NCBI GenBank assembly: GCA_900239685.1
Contig: OENT01000379.1
Span: forward strand, 61,082 to 125,081
Length of the DNA stretch: 64,000 nucleotides
From: Rotaria macrura
Lineage: Eukaryota > Rotifera > Eurotatoria > Philodinida > Philodinidae
Reading direction: 5' to 3'
The translations under genes were made by a program, and so were the position numbers. This document shows positions 10,234 through 24,035 of the stretch, one piece after another; within the stretch, counting starts at the first letter, position 1, and each line of letters starts with the position of its first letter. A model generated the notes under the pieces. That model saw only the letters and a program-made list of their open reading frames with translations, had not been told where the DNA came from and did not search any database.

Positions 10234-13200
10234 ATGTTTAGTACATTTGCTGATGTTTTTGGTGCAGATGATAATGACGAGAAAAAATTAAATGGTACCA
10301 ATAGTAATCCACATGATTCATCACTATCGGTTTCAGTCGATCCGTTTGGTATATCAAGTGATATGAAATTATCTGCCTCTTCCCAAAAATTTGATGATAG
10401 CCCATTTACACTCGAAACAACGAATGACCAATCAAATCGATCTCTTAATGGAAAAGATGCGTTACCATCGTCGAATTGGAATGTCTATCAAAATTCCAAA
10501 GAGGAATCACCCAATATCGATTCATCAACAACATTTGATCCATTAGATGATATAGACAATAAAAAAACAACGTTATCAATTAATACTAATATTACACATT
10601 CTAGAAGTATCAATCTAATTAATCCGTTTTCTATTCCAAATATGTCAAACGAAGGTGGAACAGTATCTATTCAAGCGTCACCCATTGATCTTTTATTTGA
10701 TATTAATATTGATCCAAGTACATTAACAGCAACAAATACCAATAGTTCTCTAGCACATTCTGATCAAGTCCAATCATCCTATGATCTTCTTGGTCTGAGT
10801 AAAAAGACGAATTCACCGGCTGCATCGAAAATTTCAAAAAGTGATAGTTTAACTGATATGTCAAAAACGAGTCAATCGAAAAAATCTCATGCATCATCAC
10901 TATTGGCTAAATCTAATATACATATAGCATCATCCTATCAATCATTACCGATCAATGTTCCGCCATCGCCAAGTACATTACGTGCTCAAGCCACAGCACT
11001 CACAATAATGACGGGTACAACATCAACAACTCCTTATGATGATCAGTTTCTTGATTGGTTAACACAATCTGATGATTTAATGTGTAGCGTTGATCCAAAA
11101 TTGAGTGGACTATCGAAAAAAGTTGATATTAATATGTTAAAAAGTACCGAAGATCTTCTGGGAAGTATTTATAAACAATCACCGAAAATATTAACAACTG
11201 TCCAAGAAGTCTCGCAAGAATCTGTTACATCTCCACCAGTTATCATTGCAAAGGAAGCTATACGTCGTCCATCAAACGAGGAGGTTCCATCGATTTGTAT
11301 TTATGAACCGACAAGTGATCATAACGATAGCAATGTGGTTCCGCATGGATACTTTGACAATACAAAGAATAAAGATAATGACTCTGATGATTCCGATGAT
11401 TCTAAGATGGTTTTTAAAATTCACGAGAAAAAACATACATCTACACATGATACAAATATATCTGTACCATTGCTACCACCACCACCATCTCCATCAACAT
11501 CAAAACAACTCAAAGATGCTAGTGATGATGCTGACTCATCATCAACAACAGATAATGAAGATGAAAATGATCCATTAGCAATATTTCGTTCAAAACCTCA
11601 GAAGAATGATACAAAAGAAAAACCAGGTAAAAATTTGATTACTGACTGGGATGAAGATCAAGATATGCAAGCTAATCAACACGATGCTTCGAAGATGCAT
11701 CAAGATGAAGTTAGGGTATGCTTATTCTCTGTATGTATACATGTTTTCTTGTCTTGTTCGTACCACAATCGTCTCATGCAAGGTTCGTGTTGTATAGAAT
11801 TCTTGATTTCAGCCCATGATTTCTTGTATTGTAGCACGAAAAGGCTCGAGCAGCATCCGTTGATTATTATTTGCATGAACCGGATTTTGATGATAGTGCA
11901 CCATTAGAACCATATCATAACGATATCAATGAATTGCAATTACAACAACTTAATGGATGGCCATTACAAATTCGTGTGCCAATGCGACAGAAAGATTTAT
12001 ATAAAAGTACTTTTCAAAGATTTAGTGAAACACGTAAGACATTTGAAATCATATTATTTTTAAAAACTTGAACATTATATTTCAGGCAATTGGCAAGAAT
12101 GTTATGTTCGAATATTTTTCGATGAAAAAAAGTTACGTTTCTATTTACCTCAAACAATCGAACAAGCATTTGCTGAAATTGAATTACAAACATGGTATCA
12201 ATCGACGAAATTCAATTTACAGCAATACGATCAATATTCGAAAATTCATACATTTAAAATTTTCGAAGCTAACTATAGAGAAATTCCTCAAGTTCGCATT
12301 GATCGTCTTGTCACATTACCAGAGAAATTAATAAGAAAATTTACACGACCGAATAAAGCTCAGCAAGTTTTACTTGATCATGCTAATTGTGTTCAACAAG
12401 AAATAGTTAAATTTGGTCAATTAAATTACACACTTTTAAAACAATTTTCCATTATCTTAGATGATTTATTTTGGTCAATGCCTGTTACACGTAGTCGTTT
12501 ACAGAAACATTTAAAAGAAGAAATAACAGTTAAAATCTTAGATGAATATTATGCTCACATTGATAAAGATCGTCATATATGTAAACATAAATCGCGTACA
12601 CGTATATTTGTCTTAGCATTTTTAAATGGCTATACGCCAGCTGTTGAAATAGGTGTTAATGATTGGTTTCGTCATGGTAAAGAAGTTAATAAACGTAATG
12701 AAATCATTATAAATAAAACATTACAAGAGTATTGGATAAAACCGGAACAAGTTGAGCTAGCATCAATAATTGATGCAAAGGAATATGAAAATACTCATCT
12801 ACTTAAATTAGTACCACCCGACAGTCAAAAAATTGAAATTATGCGCTTTCGTACACGTCCTAAACAAAATATTGAATTACCACTGCAGGTAGAAGAATAC
12901 GAAGATCTGATTTGTTTGTCAATATTTTATTCAATGACACTTTTCTTTCTTTGTTTCTTTATATTTAGGTCTACTGTTTCATGTCTGTTATTGAACGACA
13001 AGTTAATATACGTATTGAAGTTACGGTATCGAATGCATTTAATATAACTCTATTATCTAAAGCATCAGCTATGGCAACAAATGATAAAACAGCAAACATA
13101 CGGGATGATAATAGTGATGATCAATGTCCATGCGAAAATATTCAAATTCGCTTTCCCATACCTAATGCATGGGTGTATATGTTTCGTGTTGAAAAACGTT

Positions 13201-15987
13201 TTCGCTATGGAGCTATACACAGCGTTCGTCGTAAAGCAGGAAAAATAAAGGTATGAATGGAAAGAAAATTAATTTGCATGTTAAAATAGGTTGGATTTAT
13301 TGATAGAGAAGAACCGGAAAGAAAAAGAAATTGTGTAAATATAATTCTCTTGGGAAGGAACGATTTCCTTAATAAACTAAGTATGAAATTTCATCAATGG
13401 CAACTAATAAATATTCAGATAGAGTATAAAGGAAATAAGTCACATATGTTTGTCGTTGTTTTTTTGTCTGTAGGAGTAATAATTTGTATGTGATCTTGAT
13501 AGAACTAGCAAGACGTTATAGTGAAGACATTCTATTGAAACATCTGTGGTATTACTCCCTCTATTTTCTTTGACCATAATGCTAGAACTGTAGCTTAGAA
13601 TAAACAATTACAGAGCGTTAGGTAAATGGCTACGAACAAAAAATTATTTTCTTAACTTCTATTTCCTTTACACGTAAGATGAGAATAATTTTATGGCTCA
13701 TCTTGTGTTCAATCGATCAAACATGAAGTCGTGTAGTTCAAGTTTGCAAACGGCTTCGTGTGAAGTCTTGTTATTGTAACACATCGAGAACTATGAATTT
13801 GTTTATCAAATTTTTATAGTTTCTCCACCAAGAGATGGATTAGTTGAGTAAATTAAGTTTTTCTTACAATAATAGCACGAGTATCGGATTACTCAGTCAA
13901 AGTAGGATTTGCAAACACTATATACATCTTTTCGAAACAGGTATCAAGCTGAAAACATGCAAACAATCGTACACTAATAAGTCGAATAGAACTAAGCAAG
14001 AAGACAAGCACTGATTCTAGTTGATCAACTGTGAAGGACAATGAATCAATGTGAATTTCTTTTGTTTCGTAATATTAAAGAAGATACATAGGTGAAATCC
14101 AAATGAATACCATATTCTATTGAAACAATTTTTGTATGAACTTAAAAAGATTTTGTCAAAGATTGAGTGTTAGAAGATATTTATTTTGAACTATTACAAG
14201 ATGAAGACTCTGATTAATTTCATGTTGTAAGTTTATTTTCTGTTCTGAACTGTACGTTCTATCTTGGGATGTGTTACTAGTGACTTAGGTCTCGACTATT
14301 TAGTCTAGGGATCTTTTATGCCCATTTGAAATAGTAACTGACAATATATTGATTATCTTGTGCTTTGCTAATTGATCAAGATAACGTCGTTGTCAAATAA
14401 CAATACTAATTTTATTGATAACCTCAATAACCAGGATAATACAGTTAACAATAAAATGATCGAACGAAGTGCAAGTTCACGAGAAAGAAAATCGACAAAA
14501 ATCACGAAGAAAACGAAAAAGACGAAATTATATAGAGATATAGATATTCGAGAAAATTCTAAATAAAGTACACTATAAAAAAAAGTTTTTTACCGAACCC
14601 CCGAAAAAGGTTTGGTAGATTTAAAAAAGCTTGCAAATGCATTCCGATGTTCAAAAAACGATTTTTTAATTCTACAAAACCTTTAAAGGTTCTTCCCCTA
14701 GGCACATGGGAAGAAGCTTTTTCCTGCAAAACCTTTTTAAAGTTCCGTAGAGCAAAACACGCTTTTGTGCAAAAAAGACGAAACCTTTATGGTTTCGAAC
14801 TAAATTCTAACAACTCCTTACTAAATACTAATGGTTTCGCACTAAACCAGTAGAATAATCACGAAACCTTAAAGGTTTCGTCTTTTTTCTACAAAGCTGT
14901 GTTCTGCTCTACGGAATTTTAAAAAGATTTCGCAGGAAATAGGTTCTTCCCGTGTGCCCAAGGGAAGAGCCTTTAAATGTTTCGTAGAATTGAAAAATCG
15001 TTTTTTGAACATTGGAATGCATTTGCAAGCTTTTTCAGATCTAACTAACCTTTTTCGGGGGTTGGTAAAAAGCCTATTTTTTAGAGTGTAGAGATGAAAG
15101 GAAAAAGAAAAGATGACGCAATATGAAACGGTCTTCATGTGCTCATGATGATCAATTGCATTATACATGCATACGCAGAAAGAAAAGAAAAAATATATAT
15201 ATATAATATATGTATATCTATATCGGTAAGTTAGCGTCATGGTGTGACATCTAGTGACGCTAACATGAACGATGAATTAAATTTTAAAAACTGTTAAAAT
15301 TTTATGTATAATCTTGAAAATAAATAATTCAGATTGAAATTCTGTTGTAAATATAAAAGAACGTTTTCCTGTTCTGTTCTAAAAGATGAGAAGATTTAAT
15401 TTCCGTTAATTATTAATAATATTATATTACATGGCTAATCTTACTTACATAGGGTCTTGATCGGTTTATGTTACATCGTGGTGATCCACTTGCTGCATTA
15501 ATGGCTGCATCCGTCGGTGTTGCTAAATATGAACAAGCATTTCGTTCAATTGTTTGGCGTATCGACCAATTACCAAAACGAGATCAAGGTGCTTATAAAA
15601 CACATATATTTGAATGTAAACTAGCAGTACCATCATATGATCCGATGCCTGAAAAATTCGAGCCAACAGTCGATGTTGAGTATTCAATGTCACAAGCATT
15701 TATTTCACATTGCCAAGTAATGACACATACACATGTATACAAGTCATATTTGTATGATAATTTTTATTTTGATACTATAGATTCGTTCAGTTGCCGTGGT
15801 CGACGCCGAAGAAACTCCGGAAAAATGGATACGTCCGAAAAGTCGTTTTACTTATACAATTGATATAGAATATGCATTTAAAGAAGAAGAAAAGAAAGAA
15901 TTCGCACCTGTTGAAATCGATATGAAAGAACAATCAATGTCTCAAAGTGAGACTGAAAATAATTCACATTCAGATGAAAGTGATTGA
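10234..15987 (+). CDS. Stonin / stoned-B endocytic adaptor (6 exons, 1078 aa)
   Basis: Adaptor that sorts synaptotagmin-type cargo into clathrin-coated vesicles. Exons, all in phase: 10234-11715, 11835-12033, 12086-12888, 12969-13250, 15453-15716, 15781-15987. The N-terminal ~490 residues are low-complexity (Ser, Asp, Asn), as in stonins, with one NPF motif (INPFSIPN, near residue 130) that would bind EH domains, and a DPF near residue 36. The stonin homology region follows (GWPLQIRVPMRQ, then NWQECYVRIFFDEKK), then a mu-homology domain (VYCFMSVIERQ; NAWVYMFRVEKRFRYG; YEQAFRSIVWRIDQLPKRDQ; VRSVAVVDAEETPEKWI, written across the exon 5/6 join region). It ends in an acidic Ser-rich tail. Intron 4 (13251-15452) holds the fold-back MITE. 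Assignment to stonins rather than AP-2 mu rests on the long N-terminus and the YEQAFRSIVWRI block. Confidence 0.9.
14571..15088. mobile_element. Fold-back MITE, Tc1/mariner-type, inside stonin intron 4
   Basis: A 518-bp near-palindrome. The left end is CACTATAAAAAAAAG; the right end, on the other strand, is CACTCTAAAAAATAG. Each is flanked by TA (14569-14570 and 15089-15090), the target duplication used by Tc1/mariner transposases. Arms of about 225 bp (14571-14798 and 14862-15088) surround a spacer of about 60 bp and differ by scattered substitutions. The inner ends each carry a small CGAAACC..GGTTTCG hairpin. There is no transposase gene. Both arms keep a similar open frame, a direct result of the palindrome. 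Confidence 0.85.
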
Positions 15988-16394
15988 AAAAATTCAAACG
16001 CCTTGGCAGATTCAATAAAGAATAAAACGAACAGATCGTTACGTAACATTAGACTGAACACCGTCTGAAAAAAAATTTCTATTTGCGATTTCTATACTAA
16101 TTTAATTCTCTATGCAAAATAATAAGTTTTTCTTTTCTCCTTTCGTTAGGCATTCATTTCTTTGTTTCTTATTTCTTTGTATGTACCCAGTTTTCTTTTT
16201 TTCCTTCCGTTTGATTTTCGTGTGATATTTTTCTCGTTTTTATTTATACCTGCTTATTGTATTTGTATTTTTTAGAGAACCTAAGTCATTTTTTACTTTT
16301 CACCCATGTTTTGTGTATGTTTAGTAAAAAGAAAAAAAACAAACAAAATCTAAACCCCCATATTTTAATTTCAGATAAAAAGGAAAAGAAAACC
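15988..16394 (+). other. Short stonin-STAG spacer with pyrimidine tract and leader acceptor
   Basis: Only 407 bp separate two genes on the same strand. It holds the stonin poly(A) signals, a long T/C-rich tract (about 16125-16310) and an acceptor TTTAATTTCAG ending at 16374, 20 nt before the STAG start codon. No separate promoter element is recognisable. The tight head-to-tail spacing is compatible with, but does not prove, polycistronic transcription with trans-splicing. Confidence 0.5.
16014..16026 (+). terminator. Tandem polyadenylation signals of the stonin gene
   Basis: AATAAA occurs at 16014-16019 and again at 16021-16026, 27-34 nt after the stonin stop, implying a very short 3' UTR. 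Confidence 0.6.
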
Positions 16395-19300
16395 ATGGCA
16401 GTTAATGGAAATACACGTTCCATGAGACAACATGTTCAACGCTCGCTTGGTGATGATTTTGTTGAACCACCAGCATCGGTTATGTCAGCTATGCCGAATG
16501 ATGATGATGATGAAGAAGCCGAAGAATTTCAACCGAAAGCTGGATCACGAGGGCGTCCATCGAATACACCAGGACGTGGACGTGGACGACCATCACGAAC
16601 AGGACGAAAAACGAGTGCAACAATTACTCAAGTTGATGATGATTCCATGGAAACAAGTTCAGTTACAATGCCAACAGGAAATAGCACAACGTTCATTGGT
16701 GGTCAACAATCCGAAGAGAAAGGATATTTTCATCATCTGTTATCTGGTAAAACGAATATACAAGTATTAGTTGATCAATGGATTGATTCATATCAAGCTA
16801 ATCGTGATGAAGCATTGATTGAATTAATGCAATTCTTTTTGGATAGTAGTGGTTGTAAAGGAAAATTAACACAAACAATGTACTTAAAAATGGAACATGT
16901 TGATATGTTACGAGCTATGACCGAACATTTCGATGAGGTAAACTACTTTCTTTTTGTCAGCATATCGGTTACATAAGCATGATAAAATACGCTATGAGAT
17001 TGTAAGTGGAAAATATCAATTTCTTACCGTGAACAGTTAGATTCCAGCGTTTTGATTCGGTTGGTTTCGAGAATTTCTCAACTTGAATACTTACACGAGT
17101 TAATATCTACGAGATTCAATGATCGGTTAGATACAGTTGTGAACTATTCTTTTTCAACATGGATAGTTTTCGTCAAGAATACAAAAATCTAAGATCGGCG
17201 TATGATAAGATTGTAGAAAATCTACTCTCGAAAAAAAATAAATGTAGTCTTCCTTTTTGTTATGTTGACTTTTTCGTGGTTTATATTCTTCTTAAAGAGG
17301 ATCCAAACATTTCTCAATCAAACTCTAATCTAACCAGTAGAGTTCTACTTTTGTTTACAAGAGCATGTCAAGATTTAAGGTAGAATTGAGCTCCTGTTTT
17401 GAACTAAACTTCGTTTCTTTTTATTCAAAAGAAAACTTTACGGCTAGAAGATCATTGCTTTTTTTTAGACTTTTTATTTTATTTTGCCCTTAAGAAGTCA
17501 CATTTTTTTTGCTTCCTGCATCCGAGTTCTCTCCTTCACGCAAAAGAATCAAACCTTCCAAGTGCAGACCCACAGAGAATTCCAGTGTGTCTAATAATGT
17601 ACTTTCATGAGAATCTTGTTTCTTAAATATCTGCCTCAATCATCATAATATCTACAAAAGAAAAATCGAGTATATCTGTAATATATTGGATCCAAAAATT
17701 TTCATGTCATTTAAATGCTTCTGGGTCAAGATCGATATTCCAAGTGGAAGAAGAAGAAGACTCACAAGAAATAATCGATCGAAAACGAATAATTGTTCAA
17801 AATAACATAACTGAGCCTTCACAAGAGAATTTGCTATATGTAAAATTTTTTTATTTGACAGATCCAATTTTATGCGGAGCCTATTAACATAGAAGCATTA
17901 GGAATGTGAGTTGTAGGGACTCTGATTATCATTCAGCTGAGAAACTTCGAATTTGATATTCATACATGATAGTTATCTTTGTAGGACACATCAGAATATC
18001 CAATTATAATGTCTGGTTTACAATATAAAAAATTTCGTTCATCATTCAGTGAATTTGTTGTATTATTAATTAAACAAGCATCGTATTCAATAATCTATGA
18101 TCAATATATGATTGATAATCTTGTTACACTATTGACAGCTCTCTCTGATTCACCTGTTCGTGCTTTTCGTCATACTGGAACATTGGCTGGTAAGACACAA
18201 TATCTATGATTTGAGAACGGTGTATTTACAATAGAATTGTTCAATACATTTTTTTTTGTGTCTAGTTTTGAAAGTTATGACAGCTCTTGTTGATATTGCA
18301 TTAACAATAAGCATTCAAAAGGATCAATGTCAACGACAATATGAAGCAGAAAGACAAAAATCGAGCGCACGCCGTGCTGCTGATCGACTTGATACGTTAA
18401 CAGCTAAACGAAAAGAGGTTTGAATTCAACAATGTATTGAAGCAGAATACTTTCATACGATGTTTCGTTTTAGCTTGAAGGCAACGAGAATGAAATAAAA
18501 AGTTTTATGAATTTTATATTCAAAGGTGTTTTCATTCATCGTTATCGGTATGAACTACATACAAATGACATTTATTGTCTATGTACAGTGTATTTTTTTT
18601 CTATTATATTCTAGGGATATTGTACCTGATATTCGATGTCTATGTATGAGTGAACTCGGTGAATGGATGAAAAGTTATCCGATGGTTTTTCTTGATGATA
18701 TTTATCTTAAATATATCGGTTGGACGTTATACGATAAAGTAAAACACAAAAACAAACTAGAAACTTTTGTATTTTATTTTATATTTGCTTCTCATTGTAC
18801 TTTAGGTTGGTGATTGTCGTTTACGTTGTTTACTCGCATTAATACCACTATTTCAAACGACTGATCTTGTTGGTAAACTTGAATTATTTACCAATCGATT
18901 TAAAGTAGAAATACATTTGAAAAAATCTACACGTCTATATATCTAAGTATATATTTCATAGGATCGTATCGTACAAATGACTGTTGATTGTGAATATGAA
19001 GTAGCTGTACAAGCCATTAAACTTTTAACTGCTATATTAAAGTAAATAGAACTTTGAATTATTTTCTTAATGCTTTATTTACTTATTTTTATTGTAGATT
19101 TAACGAACGTATACTTGAAGATAAAGATTGTGAAAATATCTATGAACTTGTCTATCATTCACATCGACAAGTTGCACAAGCAGCTGGAGAATTTCTTAAT
19201 CAAAAATTGTTTCATAAAGCAGAACAACCATTGAATTCGTCAAAAAAACGTAGTCAGAATACAGCTTTCATACATTTACTTGTTCAATTTTTTATTGAAA

Positions 19301-22300
19301 GCGAAGTAAATATACCTCGATTTCGAGTTATTCATAGTGTCGAATTTCTACCATAAAGATATTGTAGGGAGATTCATTCAATTGTGTTCTATTCTTCTTG
19401 AGTTAATTGTGTAGATTCAAATCTCGAAACCAATTTAGTAGTTCTCATAGTGTCATGAAAGTTATAACTAAAATAGACGTTTCAATTTTGGCACAAGATG
19501 TTTGTAAAAAACGATAAACCTGTCATATAAGATCTGTAAATATAACTCATCGTGCAGTATTTATTTGAAATGACTTGTTTAACGTCAATGTTTAGGTAGT
19601 ACGATGTTAACATGAAGTTTACTCCATTGAGAAATTTTATAATTCTCGTCCTTTACGTTTATAAGTTTCGAGAACATTAATAATATGAATCTCTAGTTAG
19701 ATAACATTCACTATGACCCAGATAAAAATCATTTAAACTGTTTTGTATTGAAAAACGTCTTCTTTCTAGCTTCATGAACATGCTACTTATTTAGTTGATT
19801 CCATGTGGGATCAACATGCAATGATGAAGGATTGGGAATGTATGACTGATATCTTACTCGAAGCACCGGATCAAGAAGAAGATCGTAAGTGTTTTGAGGC
19901 GTAAGAAGAAGAAACAAGTCATGCGATGAATTTTATTTCTATTTAGCGCTCGATGATCAACATGAAAATTGTTTAATTGAAATAATGGTTTGTTGTGTTC
20001 GTGAAGCAGCTACTGGTGAATATCCAATTGGTCGTGGGCAACCTAATCGAAAAGTAAGTTTAAAAAATTTACATTCTATTAAAAAATGATTGTAACAGAC
20101 ACTTTTCGGCTATGTCGAATCGTCAGAGCTCGTTCATCTTGAGAGTTAATAGCTTATGTAGAAGATTACATCTTTTTTAATGGGCTTCTTCATGTAATGA
20201 GAAAATAAAAGGAAAGATAATGATTCTTCTCATAAATATTTGAATTATTTCATTCATTATCTTTAGTAAATCATGCGCATTAGTTTTATGAGCTAGTTGG
20301 AAGTCTATTATCATAATGAGATCTCAGAAAACTTAATATTGGCTACTTGATGAAATTCGACTTCCCTTCACACCTCTTACTTTTGGGCAAATCTTGAATT
20401 CGTCGAAATATAGAACAATCGACGAACGATAGATTTCGATTTCAGACGAGAAAGCACTGGTTTTTGTTTTTCGTGCCGATTTCATGTTGCGTTTTCTTTT
20501 TGATTGTGTTTTTTTTTAATTATACACATGATGTTCTCTTCATAGTTGACAATGAAAGAACAAAAACAGAAAGAAGATGATAAGAAAGTTTTAACTGATC
20601 ATTTCATTGGTACTTTACCACCATTACTTAATAAAGTAAGACAACTTGTGTCATAGAATTAGTTTATTTAAAATTATTGATTTTCAATTTTGAAGTATAT
20701 TGCTGATGCTGATAAATTACTTAATTTATTACAAATTCCACTTCATTTCAATTATGAAGTTTATACAACAACAAGACGTGAACGTGATCTTGATGCATAT
20801 TTAAATGCATTAAGTGATATTGTACAACGACATACGACAGCTGAAGTTGGTTGAAATAGTTTTGTTTTTCAAAATATATTCTACTATGTATTTCAATTAG
20901 ATTTTTGATGCTGTTTCAAAATGTTTCGAATGTGTATGTGACGTCAGTTTCACATTATCAAATCGGGCTATTGCTCATCGTGGAAATATTATCGATAAAA
21001 TTTTGGCTAATTTTAATGCTGCCATGGGTATTTTCGAAGAAATGGTATGATGAGAATGTTTCGTAGAAACGATATCGATACCTTTTTTTTTTATTTTTCT
21101 GATATTAGGATGAAGCTGATGAAGATGATTTATATCCGTTATTACTCAATTTAAGAAAACTAGATGCATTTCATCAGTAACAAGAATTAATTGATTTCTA
21201 TGAAGAATGATTTCTTCTATTGTCTCTCTTCTGTTTTTTAAATAGATGCCATGATTTGGGTAATACAGATTTATGGGATAAAATACATCTATTATTTAAA
21301 GCAGCTATTGATAATGAAGATATGTCACCAGAGGTTAATAATGAAATTTCTAAACCTTTTACTACTTTTTTTATCTTAATGATTGTTCTTTTGTTTCTAT
21401 GAATAGATTGTTGATAAATGTTTTGGTATTGCTAATCGTAGTCTACTTTGGGGATTATATCAATTAGATATGCAATTTGATAAGGTACTATTGTATAGAA
21501 ATATCATACAAATTTATCTTAGATATGAATTGAAGTGATTGTTAACTAGAATACACGACTGGGATAAGTTCCGTTATTTGTAAGATACAAGAAACAAACA
21601 AAAAAAAATATCATTACGACGACAATATTTACTTTAAATTAAAATTCAAGAAGAGATGATCCCTCATGTTGCAGGCTTGCTCTTCAACTCGGAACAGGAT
21701 GTTTACTAGTTGATAGAAGCAATCATTCTCTATTGACTAGGAACAATATATTTATGTTTTATTGCGTATTTCAGAGACGTCATTCCAGAGGATACATCTA
21801 TTGACTATGACATCACACTGAATAGAACTCCATTCGTGAAAAGTGAATGAACTAAAACGATGTTCATTCGTATTACAATCCTTTTGAATATTTCGAAAAT
21901 TTGAGTTGGAATCAATGTTCGAACTGCACGATACTCGACATTGATGCGAATAATATTATTTACTGCTAAGTACACTACTTAGCCGGATTTAATTGCTTAG
22001 AATTTGAAGGTGAGATATTCATCTATAACATGATAAGTAAAATGCACGCTCTGGTAAATCTTTATATTCTTTCATTCATTATGATTGAATTAGTTAACAA
22101 TCGAAAAGAATAGAAACATGAACAAAGTTTCGTTTTTATGTTTTAGGATTTATTAAAAAAACTTGTTAAACGAAGTCGTAAATTATGTGCTCTATGCCAA
22201 AAACTAATGTTACATGCTAATACACAAATTTGCCATTTTGCCTATTCAACTTTATGTGACTTATTAATAAGTATGAGTCCACATTTGGTTGATAAAAATC

Positions 22301-23884
22301 CTGATTATCAAGTACTTGCTATTGAAATCAATGAAAATCTTATTCAGGCATTATTAACATTTTTAAATACATACGTATTTTTTGCTGAAGAACCAAAAAG
22401 TAATAGTTAAGCATAGGTTTCATTTTATTTTATTTCAATGGAAATATTTATTTAGATCAAGACGAACAAGCTAAAATTGAAACACTTCATAAAAAGCGAA
22501 ATTTATTAGCTGCTTATTGCAAATTAATCGTACATAATGTATTACCAATTCAAGCTGCAACCAACATCCTTAAATATTATGTCAAAGTAAATTCAATGAA
22601 CCACAATGACTAAATCATGTTGTTTCAGTCTACAATGAAAGTCACTTCACTTAGCTCAGATACTGTTGTAAGAGCGTTCCTGTTGTAACTATGTTACTAA
22701 ATATTCCTCGTATAGATACATTGATATATCATATGACCTTTTAAATAAATTGAAAGTTTTAGCCGATGTAAATATTCATTTATAGACATATGAAATTTAC
22801 TATAATCAATTGTTTTTTAAAGCATTGAGTCTATTACAGACTATTAGTAAGATTATTTCATCTACTTAGAGACATCGATAATTTCAATGAGAAGTTCATA
22901 GCTCAACTTTGCAAACATCCATTTACATGAATTTTTTCACGATGATTATCGTGATTGGACTGTTTTCCTCTTATTGAAATTGTTTTGTTTTTCTTCATTT
23001 TCTAGTTTAGCAATGATTTTGGTGATATTATTAAAAATACATTTACACGAGCACGTGATATTTCAAAAATTCATACTGCGAAAACAATGGCTTATAGTCT
23101 TATGGCTGTATGTAAAACAGATTTATGAATTATGTTGATGTTTGTTGTGTTCTATAGGTTTATAAAGATTGTGTTGCAGCTCGTGATACTGCACAAGAAG
23201 CAGCTGGCAATGATGAAACGGTTTCTATTGATTTATCACCATTGCGAGTAGGAGCCAAAATGTTGAGAAAAAGCCTTTGAAATATTTTCTCGTCTTATTT
23301 TTTTTTCTTCTTAAAAAATAAGGAATTAGCTCGTCGATTCAATCTTTCATTTGGTCTTGATATGGCTAAACAACGAGAAGCACTTGCTGCACTTCATCGG
23401 TATGATACTCTTACGTATTGTTTGGTATATTCTATTTTGTTTAAAAATATAGTGAATGTATTCGTTTTGCATTAACGCCATTATTTCGACATGATGATCC
23501 ATCACAACCTGGTCCGAATATTCTATTTCTCGAAGTTTTACCAGAATTTGCTTCGAAACTTCTTAAACCCGATAAAAAAGCCATGTAAGTATTACTCTCG
23601 AACATGAACGAACGGCTTGTTCATTGTTGTTGATGTTTAGCTATGATCATGTTGATAAACTTGTTCATAATGCAACGATTGAAGGTGATACATGGCAACC
23701 ATTAATTAATTATCGTCGTATTCTTAATGATGAACCAGGTGGTGGACATGGTCCAAAAACACGTGCTTCAACAGCAACACGTGGTCGCAAACGTGCAGCA
23801 CCGCAAGATGGTAAAAAATCTTTCAAATTTGTTCTCATCATTCATACGTTTTATTCTACTTTAGATGATAATTCGCGATTATAA
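16395..23884 (+). CDS. STAG / SA / Scc3 cohesin subunit (24 exons, 1099 aa)
   Basis: HEAT-repeat cohesin subunit that binds the kleisin and helps hold sister chromatids together in the nucleus. Exons in phase: 16395-16937, 17985-18189, 18266-18417, 18474-18547, 18615-18738, 18806-18904, 18962-19041, 19098-19305, 19770-19884, 19947-20053, 20546-20635, 20696-20845, 20901-21044, 21109-21176, 21246-21333, 21407-21484, 22147-22399, 22456-22586, 23006-23107, 23158-23247, 23323-23399, 23453-23584, 23641-23810, 23865-23884. The start has Kozak-like AAAACCATGG. N-terminal RGRP AT-hook-like motifs (about 52-70) match STAG proteins. Then the STAG domain ([20 protein letters not shown]) and the stromalin conservative domain ([44 protein letters not shown]; about 320-400). 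Late landmarks: [20 protein letters not shown] and [13 protein letters not shown]. The C-terminus stops soon after [12 protein letters not shown], about 160 residues shorter than human STAG1/2. Confidence 0.95.
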
Positions 23885-24029
23885 ATCATTATTGTTGTTC
23901 TGGTTCAATTTGTACAGCATATAAATATAGATGTGTATTTGTTGTGTCATTGTTACTATTATTGTATTGATTAGTCAAACGTTTTTTTTTGTGTTCGCTG
24001 TCACATGTAGTCGATTGAGACTTCTGTTG

Positions 24030-24035
24030 AATAAA
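24030..24035 (+). terminator. Polyadenylation signal AATAAA of the STAG gene
   Basis: A canonical AATAAA lies 146 nt after the STAG stop codon. Confidence 0.5.

Noticed and set aside
9918-10241. 107-codon + frame overlapping the stonin start
   Set aside because: Low-complexity, in a different frame from stonin, and spans a leader acceptor and a hairpin; no homology recognised.
12068-12331. 87-codon + frame inside the stonin gene
   Set aside because: It is another frame of the coding exon 12086-12888, whose stonin frame is clear.
14647-15240. Pair of open frames on opposite strands encoding nearly the same peptide
   Set aside because: They are the two arms of the fold-back MITE read outward; the similarity follows from the palindrome and does not indicate a gene.
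16257-16394. In-frame N-terminal extension of STAG
   Set aside because: A strong Kozak ATG is at 16395, an acceptor lies at 16374, and the extension is Phe/Lys-rich UTR-like sequence.
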